Below, piece by piece: positions 62,598 through 64,000 of a stretch of DNA of 64,000 nt. The translations under genes were made by a program, and so were the position numbers. The notes under the pieces are model-generated. The model made no database searches. It was not told where the DNA came from and saw only the letters and a program-made list of their open reading frames with translations. The stretch comes from Bordetella parapertussis (GTDB taxonomy: Bacteria > Acidobacteriota > Terriglobia > Bryobacterales > Bryobacteraceae), in the NCBI GenBank assembly GCA_943328975.2, contig CALQCC020000005.1:1-64000 (forward strand). The letters are read 5' to 3'. Position 1 is the first letter of the stretch. Every line of letters begins with the position of its first letter.

Positions 62598-63839
62598 CTA
62601 ACGCTGCACAACGGATAGCGAAGCGGTAGCGGGCTGATCTTCCTTCGTCGGGAGCGGCAGCTTCATCAAGCCCAGCGCCATGCCAGCTGAGACTAGCGCG
62701 AGCACTGCGCTGCCGTAGAACGCAGGCCCCCAGGAACCGCTCGATTCAAACAACTGCGCCGCCAAACCTCCAGCCAGGATCGATGCGACGCCTTTGGTCG
62801 AATAGAGGAAACTGTAGTTCGCACTCGCGTTCTTGCCGCCGAAGAAGTCAGCCAGGGCGGACGGGAAGAGAACGTAGACTTCGCCCCAGGTGAAGAAAAC
62901 CATCGCCATCGAGACAACGAACAGAGTAGGCGAGGTCGCGCCTAACGCCATCACGCTGACCAGCGCAGCGGACTGAATCAGAAACGCGATCAGCATAGTG
63001 CGCTCGCGGCCGATCTTGTCGGAGACCATGCCCCAGAAGAAGCGGCCCGAGCCATTCGCGATGGAGTTGATGGTGATGGACCACGCGACCACGCTGCTGC
63101 CGATGCCGAAGCTTTTGGCAACGGGAGCAACTTGCGCCGTAGCCAGCAAGCCTCCGATTCCCATCATCAGCATCATGGCGTAGAGCCAATAGAACTGCAT
63201 GGTGCGCAACATTTCTTGTGCTGTGAAGTTCTGAGACTGCCGGCGAATCACGGTGCTGGCTGCGGCTGTGGGGGCGTTCGTCACCACAACGCCCGCACCT
63301 CCGAGGAACTGCGCGGCGGCGATGATCAACACTCCCTGCACGATGCCGGTGATCAGGAATGCCGAAGAGTGTCCGTAGTTCTGCAGGAAGTAGCGTAAGA
63401 AGGGCACGAACAAAGCCGAGCCCGAGCCGAAGCCCGCGGCGATGATTCCCGCGGCGAAGCCTCGCCGATCCGGGAACCACTTGAGCGCGACGCCGATAGA
63501 GCCGCAGTAGACGATGGCCGCTCCGAATCCAGCCAGTGCGTAGAGAAAATACATCGCGGTGAGCGACTTGGTCATGCCGATGCCGGCCCAGCCGACGGCG
63601 CATAAAACTCCGCCGAGAGTCATGAGCGGACGCACGCCTTGCTTATCGATGAGAAAGCCGCAGAGAGGCATCGCCCAGGTTTCGAGCGCGATGAAAATAG
63701 TCAGGCCCCATTGGACTTGGGTGAGGCTCCAGCCGTTGGCGTCGATCAACGGCTGCACGAACAGAGTCCAGCCGTACTGCAGGTTCGCAATCTGAATCAT
63801 GGCCACTACTGCGGCGGCCAGCCGGATCCAACGATTCAT
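62598..63839 (-). CDS. OxlT-like major facilitator transporter
   Basis: The 413-aa protein has twelve hydrophobic segments and the oxalate/formate antiporter pattern: MIQIANLQYGWTLFVQPL, GFLIDKQGVRPLMTLGGVLCAVGW, CGSIGVALKWFPDRRGFAAGIIAAGFGSGSA, SDKIGRERTM. It should exchange small carboxylates. Its ATG follows the stop of the upstream reductase gene by 13 nt, so the two genes form one unit. Confidence 0.88.
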   Translation of the reverse strand: MNRWIRLAAAVVAMIQIANLQYGWTLFVQPLIDANGWSLTQVQWGLTIFIALETWAMPLCGFLIDKQGVRPLMTLGGVLCAVGWAGIGMTKSLTAMYFLYALAGFGAAIVYCGSIGVALKWFPDRRGFAAGIIAAGFGSGSALFVPFLRYFLQNYGHSSAFLITGIVQGVLIIAAAQFLGGAGVVVTNAPTAAASTVIRRQSQNFTAQEMLRTMQFYWLYAMMLMMGIGGLLATAQVAPVAKSFGIGSSVVAWSITINSIANGSGRFFWGMVSDKIGRERTMLIAFLIQSAALVSVMALGATSPTLFVVSMAMVFFTWGEVYVLFPSALADFFGGKNASANYSFLYSTKGVASILAGGLAAQLFESSGSWGPAFYGSAVLALVSAGMALGLMKLPLPTKEDQPATASLSVVQR

Positions 63840-63852
63840 GTTCGAAGCACTC

Positions 63853-64000
63853 CTAGTGGGCTGAGACAGTAACTCCTAACAACTTTGTGCAAGCATACAC
63901 TGCTTTAAGGTTCGGCGTGGGAATAGACAGCTTCTCGCCTAACTCAACAAGAGCACCCGTGATGCAATCGAGTTCCATCGGGCGGCCCAATTCAAGGTCT
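63853..64000 (-). CDS. Ketopantoate reductase-like protein, C-terminal part
   Basis: The minus strand reads DLELGRPMELDCITGALVEL...GEKLSIPTPNLKAVYACTKLLG before a TAG, the C-terminal helix pattern (LE.GRP.E.D...G.....G...G..TP....VYA..K) of 2-dehydropantoate 2-reductases. The gene starts outside the window. It lies just before the OxlT-like gene on the same strand. Confidence 0.75.
   Translation of the reverse strand, partial: DLELGRPMELDCITGALVELGEKLSIPTPNLKAVYACTKLLGVTVSAH

Overview
The window looks like chromosomal DNA of a GC-rich soil acidobacterium, most likely of the Solibacter/Bryobacter type. This is inferred from gene families, not from a marker search: paired DUF1592-type cytochrome and DUF1552 proteins, tannase, PQQ alcohol dehydrogenase, many secreted proteins with a PRTKDGKPDLSG-like start, an archaeal/eukaryotic-type prolyl-tRNA synthetase, and tRNA genes with encoded CCA.

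Positions 1-7188 are the right part of an integrated mobile element. It carries a split primase (CHC2 protein, then a TOPRIM-DUF3987 protein), an AlpA/excisionase-like HTH protein, a J-domain-like protein, a Sel1-repeat protein and small membrane proteins. It ends exactly at a 45-nt copy of the 3' half of tRNA-Arg(CCG), the expected scar of tRNA-site integration. The intact tRNA and the integrase should lie left of the window. A 17-bp palindrome (TGTCCCAACCTGGGACA and a 15/17 copy) precedes two transcription units, so the element probably has its own regulon. At the left edge the primase/helicase gene is broken by a fused IS21-type istB fragment.

7.2-20.3 kb: a small conserved gene, a WbuC-like cupin, then a minus-strand operon (15668 to 8053) of a large haem-binding PSD1-type protein, a DUF1552 protein and two tandem ankyrin paralogues, closed by a strong hairpin terminator. 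Next come a secreted protein of the expanded family, a CheY/CheX pair and a HD-GYP + GAF + GGDEF membrane protein, then tRNA-Gly(TCC).

20.3-33.8 kb: small secreted proteins and a decayed gene pair, methyltransferase and hydroxypyruvate isomerase-like genes, a HicB-like protein, an Mrr-type endonuclease, proS, a YjbR protein, a redoxin/copper monooxygenase-like pair, tRNA-Thr(TGT), a 954-aa beta-propeller cytochrome and a DEAD-box helicase with a low-complexity tail.

33.8-44.7 kb: a secreted ankyrin protein, a cupin-cytochrome c-PQQ dehydrogenase group with a lanthanide-type active-site Asp, a tannase, and a TetR regulator divergent from a run of genes that starts with a triple-repeat secreted protein and includes an RnfD-like membrane protein fused to cysteine-rich Sel1-like repeats.

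44.7-64 kb: a tightly packed five-gene operon with three members of the same secreted family, a DUF6152 protein and a membrane protein fused to a spermidine-synthase-like domain; an MTD1-type methylene-THF dehydrogenase; a metallo-beta-lactamase-fold protein; a CBS protein; pdxS-pdxT; a pentapeptide-repeat protein; a pterin operon (two PTPS paralogues and folE) continuing into a lolA-like gene; TlpA-like, VOC and esterase/SMP-30 proteins; and an OxlT-like transporter behind a partial ketopantoate reductase gene.
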